DNA from: a virus
Reading direction: 5' to 3' (one strand)
Length of the DNA: 63,724 nucleotides
Virus record (IMG/VR): IMGVR_UViG_3300044630_000814
Coordinates: 1 to 63,724 of that record
Shown: positions 1 to 9,184 of the stretch, piece after piece
Position numbering within the stretch: position 1 is the first letter of the stretch
Layout: every line of letters starts with the position of its first letter
Notes under the pieces: generated by a model
Databases searched by the model: none
Told to the model about the DNA's origin: nothing
Seen by the model: only the letters and a program-made list of their open reading frames with translations
Program-made: the position numbers and the translations under genes

Positions 1-3000
1 TTGTAGATTTTGCTGCGGGCACCAAGGACGTTTTCGTCACTTACCCATCCGAAAAGGCTGTCACGGAAGACTATGGCAATGCGCTAGCCGCAACCACTGC
101 GGCTAACCTAGCTGGCGGTGCAGCGGGTTCCATTCCTTACCAGACTGCGGCCAACACCACAGCGATGCTTGCGACAGGTACAGGCGTCCTGATTGGCGGC
201 ACAACTCCGTCATATACGATGTCTCCGTCGCTGACGCAGGTTACCGTTGCTGGTGACCCGACCGTTAACCTGCAAGTGGCGACCAAACAGTACGTAGACA
301 CCCAGACGTCCGCCGGTATTCACTTCCACCAGCCAGTGCGCGTCGAGTCACCGATCAACCTGAACGCGACATACAACAATGGTTCGTCTGGCGTTGGCGC
401 TACCCTGACCAATGCAGGCACTCAAGCTGCACTGGTTATTGACGGTGTGACGCTTAGTGTCGCTGACCGTGTCTTGGTTTACGAACAGACCGATGAGACC
501 CAGAACGGCATCTACGTCGTGACAAGCGTAGGTAGTGGCTCGACTAACTGGGTATTGACGCGTTCCAGTGACGCGGACACTTACGTCAACGCTAGCCCAG
601 ATGGTCTGAGCCAAGGCTCAACTGTCTTTGTCCAACAGGGTACGACCGGCGCAGGCGAGACCTATACTTGCAACACCGTTGGCACGATTGTCTTTGGTAC
701 GACGGCAATCACGTTTGCTCAGATTTCATCTGCGCAGATTTACAGTGCTGGCACCGGCCTGACACTGACTGGCACGACATTCAGCCTCACCTCACCTGTA
801 GCTACGACGCTAGGCGGTACAGGTCTCACCAGTTTTACAACTGGCGGCGCGGTTTACGCGACGTCTTCCAGTACGCTAACCACAGGCACGCTACCCGCAA
901 CGGCAGGCGGCACAGGGCAGAGCAGCTACACGGCTGGCGACTTGCTATACGCGACCTCGTCTACGACGATAGGTGTAATAGCTGACGTAGCCACTGGTAA
1001 CGCACTTATCTCTGGCGGTGCTGGCGCTGATCCTTCCTACGGCAAAATCGGCCTGACCACGCATATTACCGGCACTCTGGCTGTTGGTAACGGTGGTACG
1101 GGTGCAACTTCGCTAACGGGCTATCTCGTCGGCAACGGCACTTCTGCGTTCACGGCTACGGCCACTATTCCGACCAGCGCCTTGTCTGGTACAATCAGCC
1201 TCACCACGCAGGTCAGCGGCACCCTTGGTGTAGGTAATGGTGGTACTGGGATAAGCAGCTACACCGTTGGCGACATCCTCTACGCCTCTGCGACTACCAC
1301 GCTAAGCTCTTTGGCTGATGTGGCGACCGGCAACGCGCTCATCTCTGGCGGCGTCAGCAACCCTCCATCATGGGGCAAGATTGGCCTCACGACGCATGTC
1401 AGCGGCACGCTGCCTGTAAGCAACGGTGGTTCGGGTGCTACGACCCTGACTGGTTACCTCAAGGGCAACGGCACGTCGGCCTTCACTGCGTCGGCTACGA
1501 TACCAAGTGGTGATATCACTGGCGCGGCTCTAACCAAGGCAGACGACACTAACGTCACCTTGACGTTGGGCGGAAGCCCATCGACTGCACTGCTTGCAGC
1601 AACATCCATAACTGCGGGCTGGTCAGGCCAGCTTGCCGTCTCACGCGGCGGCACGGGCAACTCCACGCTGACGTCGGGCTATCTCCTCAAGGGTAACGGC
1701 GTCTCGCCCACCAGCGCGTCGGTTATTTATGACGACGGTACGAACGTAGGTATTGGTAACGCTGCCATACCCTACACCACCAGTGGACGCACCGTATTCA
1801 ACGTCAATGGCACTAGCTCCGCCATAATCTCGCTTCAGACATCTGGTTCAAATCGTGGCTATTTCTACGGGGACGGCTCTACAATCGCCATCGAAGCTGA
1901 AAGTGGCTGCGCCATCAAACTTAATACCGTCAGCGCGCAACCCATGACGTTCTTTACCAGCAACACAGAACGCCTGTCCATCAACAGCAGCGGCAACGTC
2001 ACGGCCAACGTCGATATGCGTGCGCCGATCTTCTACGACAGCAATAATACCAGCTACTACCTTGATCCTGCTGGCTCCAGCGTGCTTGGGATCATCACGG
2101 CACAATCCACCAATGACGCGCAGCTATACCTGAACGGGAATGGAACGTCGTGGGCTGGTATCCAGTGGACGGATGTCAGTGGCAGCGACAACATGTGGTA
2201 CAACGGCTCCACATCTACGTTCGCCATCGGCGGCGGTGGATCGGTTGTTGCCAATAAAAAACTGCATATTAACGGTGGGACAACCATCGGAAGCGGGATC
2301 GCTGCGTCTGCCAGCGGAACAAATTCTTTGTTGGTTGAAGCGTCCATAACAGCCAACCAGATGTACGCGCAAATCTTCTACGACAGCCAGAACGGCGCAT
2401 ACTACGTTGATCCGGCCAGCACATCGAACCTTAATGACCTAAATGTGGCGAGTGGAAACGTCCTTGGCGCAATCGCCACGTTCAATAACATGAACCAAAC
2501 GCATGGTCAGCAAAGTGACTTTAACGCGATTACTAATTTCGGCGTAAGGTATGTGCAAGGCAGTGCAAATGGCCCCGGCATTTCTGGTGCTACCCAGTAC
2601 TATGGGTTTAGCCTCGGTTTGGGGTCAAACTATCCGTATTCGGACTTTGGCAGTCAATTTTACTGGCCTCGTACCGCAGTAGGCGGACTTCCGTATCCAT
2701 CTGTTCGCTTCCGTGAAAGCGGTACTTGGAGCGCATGGTCAAAGATTTATGCTGGCTGGGCCGACGCTCCAAGTGGTGCTACGTTTGCGGCGTCAGGCGA
2801 CTTCCGCGCACCTATCTTCTACGACAGCAATAACACTGCGTATTACGTAGACCCAGCGTCGGGTTCGGTGCTTAATAGGCTAGTGTCCATAACAGGCGCG
2901 GGTAACAGCAACGGCGGCAATTTGCAGCTTGGTGACAAGGACGTAAACACCGCGAAATGGTCTGTGCTGACTGGGGCGCACTATGCAGGGTCATCAGAAC

Positions 3001-4406
3001 CAAAGGGCGTGATGCTTATTGGTTCGTATTCGGCTTCTGGGAACAACAGCCTTAGCATCGGCGGCAACATCTACGAAGCCAATCCCGCTACCTATATCGC
3101 GTTTTATACGGCGACCACTGCCACGCACCCGACAGGCGGGTTTAATCGCTTAAACATCAACGGGAGCGGCAACGTCACCGCCGAAGTCGATATCCGCTCG
3201 CCCATATATTACGACAGTAACAACACTGCGTATTACCTCGACCCCGCCAGCAGGTCTATCCTAGGCAATATCTCTGTTATCACTGGTGCTACAGAGTGTG
3301 GCATCCGCTTTCGCGGTGACACATTGGATTTCGTTGGGCGCTACGGCGGCTATATGTCGTTGTATAACCAAACAACTGGGGGTGAATTTAAAATACTCGA
3401 CGCCGGTTATTTTAACTTCAACCAATACGCTGTAAACGAAGCATCTTTCCGCGCACCCATATTCTATGACCAGAACGACACTGGCTATTACTTAGACCCT
3501 AACGGTTTCAGCAATCTTAACCGTGCTAACTTTATTGCTCAATCTACCGATACATCAGCATCGTCCATTTACCTTGGGGGTCAAAACGTCACCACAAGTG
3601 GCTCGTTATGGATCAACTTCCACTCTGACGGCGACACTAACTACCGTATAGGCAAGCCCGCTGGGGCGTGGACGCAGCCGCTTGAGTTTCGTTTTTACAC
3701 AGGGCAGCGTTTTAAGGCGTCCGCTTCTTATGGCGGTTTTCAATTCATTGACTTCAACACGAATGGTGTCGTGTTTGACATGGCTAATGGAGGCAGTTTC
3801 ACTCGGTCAATCGTCGCTTTCTACGCGCCAATCATGTACGACAACGACAATAGCGCGTTCTTCGTTGATCCTAACAGCACTTCGGTTCTTAGCACCGTTC
3901 GTGCGGCGACAATCCAACACTCGTCTGGTAACAGGGCTATCACACTTAACGGCTCTACGTGGACGGAGTTTTGCGACGTTAACGGGTCTACCAAACTGTG
4001 GCTTGGTGGGAGCGGCGACCCAAACAACTATTACAATGCTGGTATTCACTACTTCCGCAACACGTCCAGCAGCACCACGATGACGATTGATAGCTCTGGA
4101 AATGTCGTAGCCACAGCAAACGTCACCGCATATTCAGATGCTCGCCTCAAGAAGGACGTTGAGACCATTGGTGACGCGCTTGGTCTCGTCGGTAAGATGC
4201 GCGGCGTGCGGTATACTCGCATAGACACTGAGAAACGCAACGTCGGTGTCATCGCGCAGGAGATGTTGGAAGTTATACCTGAAGTGGTTCATCAAGGCAC
4301 GGGTGACGACGACACGCTCTCTGTTGCTTATGGTAACCTTGTTGGTGTATTAATAGAAGCAATCAAGGAACTCGAAGCCCGCGTGGCCGAATTGGAAGGA
4401 AAGTAA
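1..4406 (+). CDS. Tail fibre with C-terminal S74-type chaperone domain (3' part; begins at 63301)
   Basis: This frame is open from base 3 and continues the frame that starts at ATG 63301, so across the circular junction it encodes about 1,548 residues. The first half is a low-complexity Gly/Thr/Ser stalk with recurring GNGGTG and GNGTSAFTA units. The second half has six copies of a motif of the form (A/S)PI(F/Y)YDSNNTxYYLDP, near bases 2025, 2370, 2810, 3200, 3455 and 3825. The last ~90 residues contain SDARLKKDV and a terminal helix, the signature of the intramolecular chaperone (peptidase S74) domain. In that family the domain trimerises the fibre and then cuts itself off. It is the likely receptor-binding fibre. 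The stalk assignment is inferred from composition. Confidence 0.88.
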   Translation, partial: VDFAAGTKDVFVTYPSEKAVTEDYGNALAATTAANLAGGAAGSIPYQTAANTTAMLATGTGVLIGGTTPSYTMSPSLTQVTVAGDPTVNLQVATKQYVDTQTSAGIHFHQPVRVESPINLNATYNNGSSGVGATLTNAGTQAALVIDGVTLSVADRVLVYEQTDETQNGIYVVTSVGSGSTNWVLTRSSDADTYVNASPDGLSQGSTVFVQQGTTGAGETYTCNTVGTIVFGTTAITFAQISSAQIYSAGTGLTLTGTTFSLTSPVATTLGGTGLTSFTTGGAVYATSSSTLTTGTLPATAGGTGQSSYTAGDLLYATSSTTIGVIADVATGNALISGGAGADPSYGKIGLTTHITGTLAVGNGGTGATSLTGYLVGNGTSAFTATATIPTSALSGTISLTTQVSGTLGVGNGGTGISSYTVGDILYASATTTLSSLADVATGNALISGGVSNPPSWGKIGLTTHVSGTLPVSNGGSGATTLTGYLKGNGTSAFTASATIPSGDITGAALTKADDTNVTLTLGGSPSTALLAATSITAGWSGQLAVSRGGTGNSTLTSGYLLKGNGVSPTSASVIYDDGTNVGIGNAAIPYTTSGRTVFNVNGTSSAIISLQTSGSNRGYFYGDGSTIAIEAESGCAIKLNTVSAQPMTFFTSNTERLSINSSGNVTANVDMRAPIFYDSNNTSYYLDPAGSSVLGIITAQSTNDAQLYLNGNGTSWAGIQWTDVSGSDNMWYNGSTSTFAIGGGGSVVANKKLHINGGTTIGSGIAASASGTNSLLVEASITANQMYAQIFYDSQNGAYYVDPASTSNLNDLNVASGNVLGAIATFNNMNQTHGQQSDFNAITNFGVRYVQGSANGPGISGATQYYGFSLGLGSNYPYSDFGSQFYWPRTAVGGLPYPSVRFRESGTWSAWSKIYAGWADAPSGATFAASGDFRAPIFYDSNNTAYYVDPASGSVLNRLVSITGAGNSNGGNLQLGDKDVNTAKWSVLTGAHYAGSSEPKGVMLIGSYSASGNNSLSIGGNIYEANPATYIAFYTATTATHPTGGFNRLNINGSGNVTAEVDIRSPIYYDSNNTAYYLDPASRSILGNISVITGATECGIRFRGDTLDFVGRYGGYMSLYNQTTGGEFKILDAGYFNFNQYAVNEASFRAPIFYDQNDTGYYLDPNGFSNLNRANFIAQSTDTSASSIYLGGQNVTTSGSLWINFHSDGDTNYRIGKPAGAWTQPLEFRFYTGQRFKASASYGGFQFIDFNTNGVVFDMANGGSFTRSIVAFYAPIMYDNDNSAFFVDPNSTSVLSTVRAATIQHSSGNRAITLNGSTWTEFCDVNGSTKLWLGGSGDPNNYYNAGIHYFRNTSSSTTMTIDSSGNVVATANVTAYSDARLKKDVETIGDALGLVGKMRGVRYTRIDTEKRNVGVIAQEMLEVIPEVVHQGTGDDDTLSVAYGNLVGVLIEAIKELEARVAELEGK

Positions 4407-4407
4407 T

Positions 4408-4785
4408 ATGGCACTTACGTACACTTGGGCGATCACGTCCTTGAAGAAAACCACAGATGGCAGCATTGACAACGTCGTTGTGCAATCCACATGGACCTGC
4501 ACCGGCACGGACGAAGATGGCGACAGCGGCACGTTCAACGGCGCTACGCCCTTTCCGCTTTCAAGCGTAGACCCCGCTACGTTCATCCCCTATGAAGATT
4601 TGACCGAGGCTGACGTCCTTGGTTGGATAGAAGCCGTTGTTGTCGGTTCTTACAAGGAGCACGTCGATGCGCAAATCAACAAGCAGATTGCGCTAATCAA
4701 AGACCCAGTAGTGGACGTCCCTGAAGGCGATTTCCCATGGGACCCAACACCGACCCCAACACCACCAACACCCCCCGTTACCTAA
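4408..4785 (+). CDS. Conserved phage protein downstream of tail fibre
   Basis: A 125-residue protein that starts 1 nt after the fibre stop. It opens with MALTYTWAITSLKKT, has a central WTCTGTDEDGDSGTF segment and ends in a Pro/Thr tail. Proteins with this beginning are common beside tail fibres of aquatic phages, but I know no proven role. Position suggests a virion accessory or fibre-assembly protein. No catalytic motif is visible. Confidence 0.6.
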   Translation: MALTYTWAITSLKKTTDGSIDNVVVQSTWTCTGTDEDGDSGTFNGATPFPLSSVDPATFIPYEDLTEADVLGWIEAVVVGSYKEHVDAQINKQIALIKDPVVDVPEGDFPWDPTPTPTPPTPPVT

Positions 4786-4797
4786 AGGAGAAATAGT

Positions 4798-4992
4798 ATG
4801 AACCCCGAACTAGATAAGTATGACGTTGATAAGCAGGAAGCGCCGGAAATTACGGTTGTCCTGTCTATCCAAGAACTAAACACCATCCTTGCGGCGCTGG
4901 CTGAACTGCCACACCGTGTGTCGGACGCTCTTATTCGTAAGGTCTACACACAGGCTAATGAGCAAATTCCGCAGCAGCAGCGGACAAACTAA
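4798..4992 (+). CDS. Small hypothetical protein
   Basis: Sixty-four residues with a good ribosome site (AAAGGAG) before the ATG. The stop overlaps the start of the endolysin gene by one base (TAATG), so the two are probably translationally coupled. It has an amphipathic helical core (IQELNTILAALAELP) and a Gln-rich end. No family is recognised. Its place in front of endolysin and holin makes a lysis role possible but unproven. Confidence 0.55.
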   Translation: MNPELDKYDVDKQEAPEITVVLSIQELNTILAALAELPHRVSDALIRKVYTQANEQIPQQQRTN

Positions 4993-5474
4993 TGTCTGAT
5001 CCCCGGTGGCTCATCGTCGCTGAAAAACTTGTGGGTACTAAGGAAATTCCCGGCCCTACCCACAGCAAAGTTATTCAGGGCTGGCTTGCAAAACTACGTG
5101 CTTGGTGGCGGGACGATGAGACGCCTTGGTGCGGTGTGTTCGTTGCACACTGCATGTCTGAAGCAGGGCTTCCTTACCCCAAGCTTTATATGCGGGCAAA
5201 AGAGTGGGCTACTTATGGTTCGCTCCTACGTCCTGACCGCGTAGCACCCGGTGCTATCCTTGTCTTTGACCGTGCAGGTGGCGGACATGTGGGCTTCTAT
5301 GTGGGTGAAGATGCTGGGCACTATTATGTGCTTGGTGGAAACCAAGGAAATGCTGTAAATATAATGAAGCTTGGTAAAAGCCGTCTTGTCGCATGCCGCT
5401 GGCCCAAAGATGAGCCGGTGCTTGGCAAGTATGTTTTTATGAAGGGCGGAAAAGTCTCCGCAAATGAAGCATAA
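4992..5474 (+). CDS. Endolysin, CHAP/NlpC-P60-type cysteine peptidase
   Basis: A 160-residue protein with the hallmarks of TIGR02594-type phage peptidoglycan hydrolases. The catalytic Cys lies in TPWCGVFVAHC (C47), the catalytic His in GGGHVGFYVGE (H99), and a polar residue in VLGGNQGNAV follows. There is no signal peptide, so release through a holin is expected, and a two-helix holin-like protein follows directly. It would cut murein peptide bonds at the end of infection. The exact bond is unknown. Confidence 0.82.
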   Translation: MSDPRWLIVAEKLVGTKEIPGPTHSKVIQGWLAKLRAWWRDDETPWCGVFVAHCMSEAGLPYPKLYMRAKEWATYGSLLRPDRVAPGAILVFDRAGGGHVGFYVGEDAGHYYVLGGNQGNAVNIMKLGKSRLVACRWPKDEPVLGKYVFMKGGKVSANEA

Positions 5475-5484
5475 GGAATTTGTT

Positions 5485-5661
5485 ATGAATAAAGACGAAA
5501 TGTTTGGTGTAGTACGCGCCGTGCTAGCTGCAGTAGCTGGCTTTGTAGCTGGCCAAGGTCTCGTAGACTCTGAAACTGCTATGGCCGTTGCCGGTGCTGC
5601 AACCACAATCATCGTTGCCGTATGGTCTGTCCGTTCGAAGCGCGCTGCACCTGCGGAGTAA
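5485..5661 (+). CDS. Putative holin (two transmembrane helices)
   Basis: Fifty-eight residues from ATG 5485, which has AAGGA seven bases upstream. An in-frame ATG at 5464 lies inside the endolysin gene and lacks a ribosome site. Two hydrophobic segments (VRAVLAAVAGFVAGQGLV and AMAVAGAATTIIVAVWSV) are followed by a basic tail (RSKRA). Size, topology and position after the endolysin fit a small class II holin. Membrane function is inferred, and a small virion membrane protein is the alternative. Confidence 0.65.
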   Translation: MNKDEMFGVVRAVLAAVAGFVAGQGLVDSETAMAVAGAATTIIVAVWSVRSKRAAPAE

Positions 5662-5705
5662 TATTCGCCTAATACCCTAATCGCAGAAAGGAGGGAGGCT
5701 AAGTA

Positions 5706-6668
5706 ATGTTTGGTTTCTCTCCTTTTGCGGCTTCCGCCTTTGCGGACCTCCTTGAAACTAACCGGGCCAACCAGAATGTAACTGGCGTTGAAGCCACGTG
5801 CTCTCTTGGTTCCGTTGCGGTCACAGCCGCAGTTAATATCTCTGTCACTGGTGTTGAAGCCACAGGAGACATCGGGCACGTCGATGCTCGGTCGATTGTT
5901 AGCGTCTCCGTAATTGGCGTTGAAGCTCTTGGTGAAGTTGGCACTGTTGCCGTATCTGCCGCCGCATCCACTGTTTTAACTGGTGTCGAAGCTCTTGGCG
6001 AAACCGGTACAGCTAACGCCACAGGCACAGCCAATGTAATTACCACAGGCGTAGGGGCCTCAGGCGCAATCGGTACGGCTGAAGTTTCGGGTAAAGCCTT
6101 TGTCTCCGTCACTGGCGTTCAAGCCCTTGGTGAAACTGGCACCGTCAATGTCGCAGCCTCCGGAAGCGTGGTTGTCACTGGCGTTGAAGCTCTTGGCGAA
6201 ACAGGCACGGTGAACGTCGCAGGCGCAGCCAATGTAATCTCCATAGGCGTAGAAGCTCAAGGTGCGGTCGGCACGGCGACTACCTCAGGTAAAGCCGTTG
6301 TTTCCGTTACTGGCGTCAGCGCCACCGTTGATCTTGGCAGCGTCGTTGTCCGCATACCGAAAATTGTACCTGTCACAGGGGTAGAAGCTACCGGTCAGGT
6401 GGGAACCACTACTGTAGTAGCTGGTTGTAAAGTCCTTGTCTCTGGTGTACAAGCCGCTGCACTAGTTACAACTCCGTTAGTGTGGGGTATTATTAATGAT
6501 AACCAAACACCAAACTGGGTGCCGATTGATGATAGCCAGACAGGAACTTGGGCCCAAGTGAACGACAATCAAACACCAAGCTGGCAGACGGTTGACGATT
6601 CCCAAGCTGGGGATTGGGTGCAAGTGGTAGACGGAAACACAGTAGTCTGGGCTCAGATACCGACGTAA
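5706..6668 (+). CDS. Repeat-built virion protein
   Basis: A 320-residue protein made of about a dozen 20-24 residue repeats with core VTGVEALGETGTVNV. It ends in a different repeat of type DDSQTGTWAQVNDNQTPSW rich in Trp, Asp and Asn. Such beta-rich repeats are typical of phage fibre or decoration proteins exposed on the virion. It has a strong ribosome site (GGAGG) and sits between the lysis genes and a second fibre gene. Receptor contact or cell-surface adhesion is plausible. No enzyme motif is seen. Confidence 0.6.
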   Translation: MFGFSPFAASAFADLLETNRANQNVTGVEATCSLGSVAVTAAVNISVTGVEATGDIGHVDARSIVSVSVIGVEALGEVGTVAVSAAASTVLTGVEALGETGTANATGTANVITTGVGASGAIGTAEVSGKAFVSVTGVQALGETGTVNVAASGSVVVTGVEALGETGTVNVAGAANVISIGVEAQGAVGTATTSGKAVVSVTGVSATVDLGSVVVRIPKIVPVTGVEATGQVGTTTVVAGCKVLVSGVQAAALVTTPLVWGIINDNQTPNWVPIDDSQTGTWAQVNDNQTPSWQTVDDSQAGDWVQVVDGNTVVWAQIPT

Positions 6669-6677
6669 GGAACGAAG

Positions 6678-8618
6678 ATGGCAAGTACGTATAGCAATCT
6701 CAAAATCCAGTTAATGACCACGGGTGAGAACTCGACCACGTGGGGCGACGTTACAAACGTCAATCTCGGCACGGCGCTCGAAGAGGCCATTGTTGGTTCT
6801 AGCGATGTTACTTTCGCCAGTGCCAACGTCACGCTGACCTTATCCAATACCAATGCTTCACAGGCTGCGCGCAACATGCGCCTACGCTGCACCGGCACAA
6901 CTGGTGGCTCGACCCGTAACCTCGTGGTTCCCAGCATCGAGAAGCCGTACATCGTCCTGAACGATTGCGCGGACAGCATCCTTGTTAAGACCTCTGCTGG
7001 TAACGGTATCACCGTCCCTGCGGGTAAGACCATGTGGGTGTATAGCAACGGCACGGATGTAGTGGATGTCACCACCCATCTCACGTCGCTCACGCTTGCC
7101 ACGGCGCTCCCTGTTCTCTCAGGCGGCACAGGCTCCAATACTGCTTCGGGTGCACGGACCAACCTCGGTCTTGGCACAATCGCCACGCAGAACTCAAACG
7201 CTGTCACCATCACTGGTGGTTCGATCACGGGTATTACTGACCTTGCTGTGGCTGACGGGGGCACAGGCGCTTCAACTGCTGCGGATGCACGGACCAATCT
7301 GGGTCTCGGCTCTTTGGCGGTTCTCTCTTCGATTAATAACACCAACTGGTCTGGCACCGCTCTGGCGGTAGCCAATGGCGGCACAGGCGCAACCGATGCG
7401 GCGACTGCTCGGACTAACCTCGGCGCTGGCACGGTCACTTCGGTTGCTGGCGCAGGCACGGTCAACGGTCTCACGCTCACCGGCACAGTTACTTCGTCTG
7501 GCTCGATCACACTTGGCGGCACGCTCTCCGGCGTCAGCCTGACCTCGCAAGTCTCCGGCACACTTCCGATTGCTAATGGCGGTACGAACGCCACGACGGC
7601 TGGGGGTGCGCGCACGGAGCTTGGGGCTACGACGCTCGGTGGTAATCTCTTCACAATCACTAACCCAAGTGCGGTTACATTCCCACGCTTTAACGCGGAT
7701 AACACGGTCTCTGCTTTGGATGCCGCGACTTTCCGGAGTGCAATCGGTGCGGGCACTAGCTCAACTACAGGCACTGTTACCAGCGTTGCTGGCACCGGCA
7801 CGGTCAACGGCCTCACCCTGACAGGCACGGTAACGTCATCTGGTTCGCTTACTCTTGGTGGCACACTAACAGGCGTCAACCTTACGTCTCAGGTCACAGG
7901 CACGCTCCCAATCGGCAACGGGGGCACAGGTATCACATCCACACCGACAAACGGCCAACTTCTGATTGGTAATGGTACGGGTTACACCGCTGCTACAATC
8001 ACGGCTGGTTCTGGCGTCAGCGTCACTAACGGCGCAGGGTCGATTACTATTGCTGCCACTGGCGGCACGGGTACAGTTACAAGCGTGGCGGGCACGGGTA
8101 CAGTCAACGGCATTACGCTTAGCGGGACCGTCACTAGCTCGGGCAGTCTTACACTTGGCGGCTCGCTTTCTGGCGTTAGCCTCACGACGCAAGTCAGTGG
8201 CACGCTCCCTATCGCCAACGGTGGTACTGGGTCTACTTCGACTACTTATTGCAGCCTCACGGCTAACGTCACAGGAACGCTCCCTGTTGCCAATGGCGGT
8301 AGTGGTGCTACGACCCTGACAGGTATTTTGAAGGGTAACGGCACGTCGGCATTTAGCGCTGCTACCGCAGGTACTGACTATGTCGCGCCCGGTGGCGCAC
8401 TCGGTACGCCCTCGTCCGGCACGTTAACAAACTGTACCTTCCCGACGCTTAACCAGAACACCACTGGTAGTGCAGGAAGTCTGGCAACGACCAATTTCTC
8501 CATCGTGGAGAGCGGTGGCGTCCTGTACTTTAAGTATGGCAGCACCAACATCGCTAAGCTAGAAAGCAACGGTGCGTTCACCGCGCTTAACAACGTCACA
8601 GCCTATGGGAGCATCTAA
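6678..8618 (+). CDS. Second tail-fibre-like protein with Gly/Thr repeats
   Basis: A 646-residue protein whose ~150-residue N-terminal domain (MASTYSNLKIQLMTTGENS...) is followed by many repeats of types LPVLSGGTGSNTAS, TARTNLGLG and TVTSVAGTGTVNGLTL. These resemble the stalk repeats of the large fibre, and some stretches look related even at DNA level. The N-terminus probably attaches to the particle while the repeats form an elongated trimeric shaft. It stops one base into the next gene (TAATG). Confidence 0.7.
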   Translation: MASTYSNLKIQLMTTGENSTTWGDVTNVNLGTALEEAIVGSSDVTFASANVTLTLSNTNASQAARNMRLRCTGTTGGSTRNLVVPSIEKPYIVLNDCADSILVKTSAGNGITVPAGKTMWVYSNGTDVVDVTTHLTSLTLATALPVLSGGTGSNTASGARTNLGLGTIATQNSNAVTITGGSITGITDLAVADGGTGASTAADARTNLGLGSLAVLSSINNTNWSGTALAVANGGTGATDAATARTNLGAGTVTSVAGAGTVNGLTLTGTVTSSGSITLGGTLSGVSLTSQVSGTLPIANGGTNATTAGGARTELGATTLGGNLFTITNPSAVTFPRFNADNTVSALDAATFRSAIGAGTSSTTGTVTSVAGTGTVNGLTLTGTVTSSGSLTLGGTLTGVNLTSQVTGTLPIGNGGTGITSTPTNGQLLIGNGTGYTAATITAGSGVSVTNGAGSITIAATGGTGTVTSVAGTGTVNGITLSGTVTSSGSLTLGGSLSGVSLTTQVSGTLPIANGGTGSTSTTYCSLTANVTGTLPVANGGSGATTLTGILKGNGTSAFSAATAGTDYVAPGGALGTPSSGTLTNCTFPTLNQNTTGSAGSLATTNFSIVESGGVLYFKYGSTNIAKLESNGAFTALNNVTAYGSI

Positions 8619-9184
8619 TGACCCTACCAAGCAGCGGCCCTCTTACCCTTGCTGACATCCAGACTGAGTTTGGTGGTTCGAACCCAATCTCACTGAGCGA
8701 GTATTACGCTGGTGGCGCTTACGTTCCGGCTGGGACAAGCGGCACTTACGGTGCTGTGCCTTCATCTGGTGCAATCAGCATTCGGAACTTTTACGGTACG
8801 AGTAACGTCGTTATTTCCATAACCGATCAGTATATATCTGGGTCTGGTGTTAGTGACGCTTACGCTTTTTACTTCCTCACAGCCGGAGGGCAGGTTGAGC
8901 AGTCCACAGATGCGGGGGGCATCAACCCCACGAACCTTGAACAGTGGTGTACGCCGACAGCACAATCGTCAAACTATGAAGCACTGGTAACCTTAGTATT
9001 TGGTACGCTGTCGGGCGGCACCGTAGGTAGCTACGTCGCGTTGTCCACCACAAGGAGTTGGTACGTTGAAGAGTTTACTCCGGGGGGTTCAAATTTCTGT
9101 GAGTTCACCGTACAAATACGCAAGATTGGCACGAGTACCGTACTCGACACCGCAACAATCACCCTTGAGGCAAACGTATTCTAA
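8618..9184 (+). CDS. Small fibre or tail-tip protein
   Basis: A 188-residue protein beginning MTLPSSGPLTLADIQTEF and containing SGAISIRNFYG. This pattern is widespread at the N-terminus of short tail-tip or fibre-associated proteins of cyanophages and other aquatic phages. The C-terminal half is beta-rich. It is coupled by one-base overlaps to both neighbours. A virion location is inferred from family resemblance and operon position. Confidence 0.6.
   Translation: MTLPSSGPLTLADIQTEFGGSNPISLSEYYAGGAYVPAGTSGTYGAVPSSGAISIRNFYGTSNVVISITDQYISGSGVSDAYAFYFLTAGGQVEQSTDAGGINPTNLEQWCTPTAQSSNYEALVTLVFGTLSGGTVGSYVALSTTRSWYVEEFTPGGSNFCEFTVQIRKIGTSTVLDTATITLEANVF

Noticed and set aside
5706-6668. CRISPR-like direct repeats
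   Set aside because: The repeats are in-frame coding repeats of a virion protein with variable bases and no unique spacers of constant length.
6653-7879. A 408-residue minus-strand frame
   Set aside because: It mirrors the repeats of the fibre gene on the other strand, and its Val/Pro-rich periodic product is a shadow.
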